From NCBI RefSeq assembly GCF_003991405.1, contig NZ_RPEN01000145.1:1-58590 (forward strand): a stretch of 58,590 nucleotides of DNA. Direction: 5' to 3'. Origin of the DNA: Pseudorhodobacter sp. E13. Its GTDB lineage: Bacteria; Pseudomonadota; Alphaproteobacteria; Rhodobacterales; Rhodobacteraceae. Of this stretch, positions 58,580 to 58,590 are shown piece by piece. The notes beneath the pieces are model-generated. The model saw only the letters and a list, made by a program, of their open reading frames with translations, had not been told where the DNA came from and did not search any database. The number at the start of each line of letters is the position of its first letter. The stretch's first letter is position 1. The position numbers were made by a program, and so were the translations under genes.

Positions 58580-58590
58580 ACCCCCCCCCC

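Noticed and set aside
58580-58590. Terminal run of C
   Set aside because: It is at the window edge after a repeat; may be an assembly or window-end effect, no feature is claimed.
1-58590. CRISPR arrays
   Set aside because: No evenly spaced direct repeats with unique spacers were seen; the Cas4-like nuclease is not accompanied by cas genes.

Overview
The window reads as an alphaproteobacterial chromosome of the Rhodobacteraceae/Paracoccaceae type. This rests on high GC, the gene content (class II EPSP synthase, trpF/trpB and cmk/rpsA/ihfB neighbourhoods, three tandem peptide deformylase genes) and two kinds of dispersed intergenic repeat. No genus can be named from the sequence alone.

Positions 1 to about 23.3 kb are a prophage or prophage remnant. 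A lambda-type packaging and head module runs leftward: small terminase, large terminase, gpW-like joining protein, portal, ClpP-type head protease. It is cut at the left edge by what looks like the end of an IS21-family element 11 bp after the protease stop. Further right, still mostly leftward, come a ParB-methyltransferase fusion, a RuvC-like resolvase, a primase-helicase fusion, a Cas4-like Fe-S nuclease, a DEAD/DEAH helicase, a Sak4-like RecA-fold ATPase, a sigma-70-like protein, a Com-like zinc finger and a winged-helix protein. Together these form a replication/recombination and early control block. A 359-bp divergent control region separates them from a rightward operon with a small protein, a DUF2924 protein, a serine recombinase and an HTH protein. 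That operon is followed by a two-gene nuclease pair: a winged-helix/HNH/HIT fusion and a GIY-YIG protein. This pair is the best candidate for an undescribed accessory (defence-like) system. Inverted repeats cluster around the primase 3' end (candidate origin) and in gene leaders; one abuts the start codon of the sigma-like gene.

From a tRNA-Ser(GCT) gene at 23.6 kb to the right end the window is ordinary host chromosome. It holds ytoQ, a membrane protein with a hexanucleotide repeat, ychF, a VOC protein and trpA. A possible amine/amino-acid catabolic group follows (class III aminotransferase, glutamine-synthetase-like ligase, FMN-dependent hydroxyacid oxidase), then an MFS transporter and rplY-pth. 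Next come assorted small enzymes and secreted proteins, including a pair of Asp-rich exported paralogues. Then come trpB and the ihfB-lapA-trpF-GNAT operon, rpsA, an RTX-like protein, a nitroreductase, a glutathione peroxidase and cmk. The right end has a B12-binding radical SAM protein, a transsulfuration enzyme, aroA, a metallo-hydrolase, an L,D-transpeptidase-like protein, a PatB/MalY lyase and three consecutive deformylase-family genes; the third has lost catalytic residues. Two dispersed repeats recur: a 22-bp GTAGGGTGGGTG palindromic type, and a GGTATTTGGNCCAAGATGAA type that has run into the 3' end of the radical SAM gene.
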